Assembly: GCF_020622065.1 (NCBI RefSeq)
Contig: NZ_JAHRYQ010000001.1
Location: forward strand, 1,860,001-1,924,000
Origin: Geothrix sp.
GTDB lineage: Bacteria; Acidobacteriota; Holophagae; Holophagales; Holophagaceae
Direction: 5' to 3'
Length of the DNA stretch: 64,000 bases
Part shown: in pieces, positions 63,369 to 64,000 of the stretch
Layout of the letters: every line of letters starts with the position of its first letter
How positions within the stretch are numbered: position 1 is the stretch's first letter
The notes under the pieces: generated by a model
The model's input: the letters and a program-made list of their open reading frames with translations, nothing else
What the model was told of the DNA's origin: nothing
Database searches by the model: none
Program-made: the position numbers and the translations under genes

Positions 63369-64000
63369 TCACACCAGCGCCTCGGCCTCCCGCAGCTGCA
63401 CGCTCACCAGCCGGGAGCAGCCGGCTTCTTCCATGGTGACGCCATAGAGGGTGTCCGCGGCGACCATCGTGGGCTTCTGGTGCGTGATGACGATGAACTG
63501 GGTGTCGGCTTTCATCTTCTGCACCATGGCGGCGAAGCGGCCCACATTGGCCTCATCCAGGGGCGCGTCCACCTCGTCCAGCACACAGAAGGGGCTGGGC
63601 TTGAAGTGGAAGATGGCGAAGAGCAGCGAGATGGCCGTGAGGGCCTTCTCGCCGCCGCTCAGCAGGGTGAGCGCCTTGGCGGTCTTGCCGGGGGGCTGGG
63701 CCGTGATCTCGATGCCGCACTCCAGCAGGTTCTTCGGATCCTCCAGGCTGAGATGGGCGTTGCCGCCGCCGAAGGCCTCCCGGAACACTTCCTGGAAGCG
63801 GCTGTTCACGAAGTCGAAGGCCTCGCGGAAACGGTCCTCGCTGGTGGCATTGATCTCCTGGATGGTGGATTCCAGGTTCCCGATGGCGGCGGTGACATCC
63901 GCCCGCTGCTCATTCATGAAGGTCAGGCGGGTCTCCGCCTCTTCCAGTTCCTGGATGGCCAGGGGGTTCACGCCGCCCAGGTCCATGCGCCGGCCGTGCA
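63369..64000 (-). CDS. smc: Chromosome segregation protein SMC, C-terminal fragment
   Basis: The frame is open to the window edge, so only the last 210 residues are present. GGVNPLAIQELEEAETRLTF is the exit of the second coiled coil; LLSGGEKALTAISLLFAIF is the ABC signature and FCVLDEVDAPLDEANVGRF the Walker B/D-loop of the SMC head; QFIVITHQKPTMVAADTLYGVTM follows. SMC dimers with ScpA/ScpB organise and separate chromosomes. Confidence 0.95.
   Translation of the reverse strand, partial: HGRRMDLGGVNPLAIQELEEAETRLTFMNEQRADVTAAIGNLESTIQEINATSEDRFREAFDFVNSRFQEVFREAFGGGNAHLSLEDPKNLLECGIEITAQPPGKTAKALTLLSGGEKALTAISLLFAIFHFKPSPFCVLDEVDAPLDEANVGRFAAMVQKMKADTQFIVITHQKPTMVAADTLYGVTMEEAGCSRLVSVQLREAEALV

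Overview
The window is a high-GC bacterial chromosome segment. Gene content (MglA-type GTPase, 2-oxoacid:ferredoxin oxidoreductase, many PAS-rich histidine kinases, LexA, IspE, a Dps/OmpA/BON envelope-stress cluster, DUF3494 lipoprotein) and codon bias suggest an Acidobacteriota organism of the Holophagae/Geothrix type. That placement is inference; no rRNA is present to confirm it.

Layout. 1-4622: end of an outer-membrane protein gene, then a tight minus-strand block of unknown and exported proteins. 4662-12988: housekeeping genes (map, ispE), a GNAT and a thioesterase, an ABC exporter pair and a large hybrid histidine kinase. 13029-19906: a five-gene plus-strand operon (MFS, hutH, HD protein, HEAT-repeat protein, histidine kinase) in which every junction is a 4-base stop/start overlap. 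19955-25543: ppa, a HAD phosphatase, LolA-like, an MglA GTPase with a long C-terminal extension, exported peroxiredoxin, an isocitrate/isopropylmalate dehydrogenase relative, lexA. 25735-28624: korAB.

28705-35165: tRNA-Ala(CGC) with a 6.4-kb integrative element inserted at its 3' end. The element is bounded by a 46-bp perfect direct repeat, carries a tyrosine integrase and an AlpA-like excisionase, has a duplicated 20-bp arm-type repeat near each end, and brings its own copy of the tRNA terminator. The cargo is mostly unknown small proteins; no defence or phage structural gene is recognisable.

35282-54570: an accessory envelope/stress region, almost all on the minus strand: Trp/Tyr-rich exported proteins, a cardiolipin-synthase-like PLD, DUF1003, OmpA-family proteins, YtxH, DUF948, Dps, sll1863-like, a tiny membrane protein, BON, DUF3494. 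A V4R/XylR-type sigma-54 activator (47888-49549) sits in it beside a hybrid kinase and a response regulator. The most interesting observation is here. Three minus-strand sites (36697, 47760, 54703) match the sigma-54 -24/-12 consensus with exact GG-N10-GC spacing. Each is followed 66-67 bp upstream by the same two-palindrome element (TCAAGTTGA, then CCTTC-N5-GAAG), with an AT-rich stretch between. This looks like a local enhancer-driven regulon of the V4R activator controlling surface proteins.

55218-64000: AI-2E transporter, methyltransferase, P-type cation ATPase, ruvA, a 2-hydroxyacid dehydrogenase, a TPR protein, an AT-rich gap with DnaA-box-like sites, and the C-terminal end of smc.
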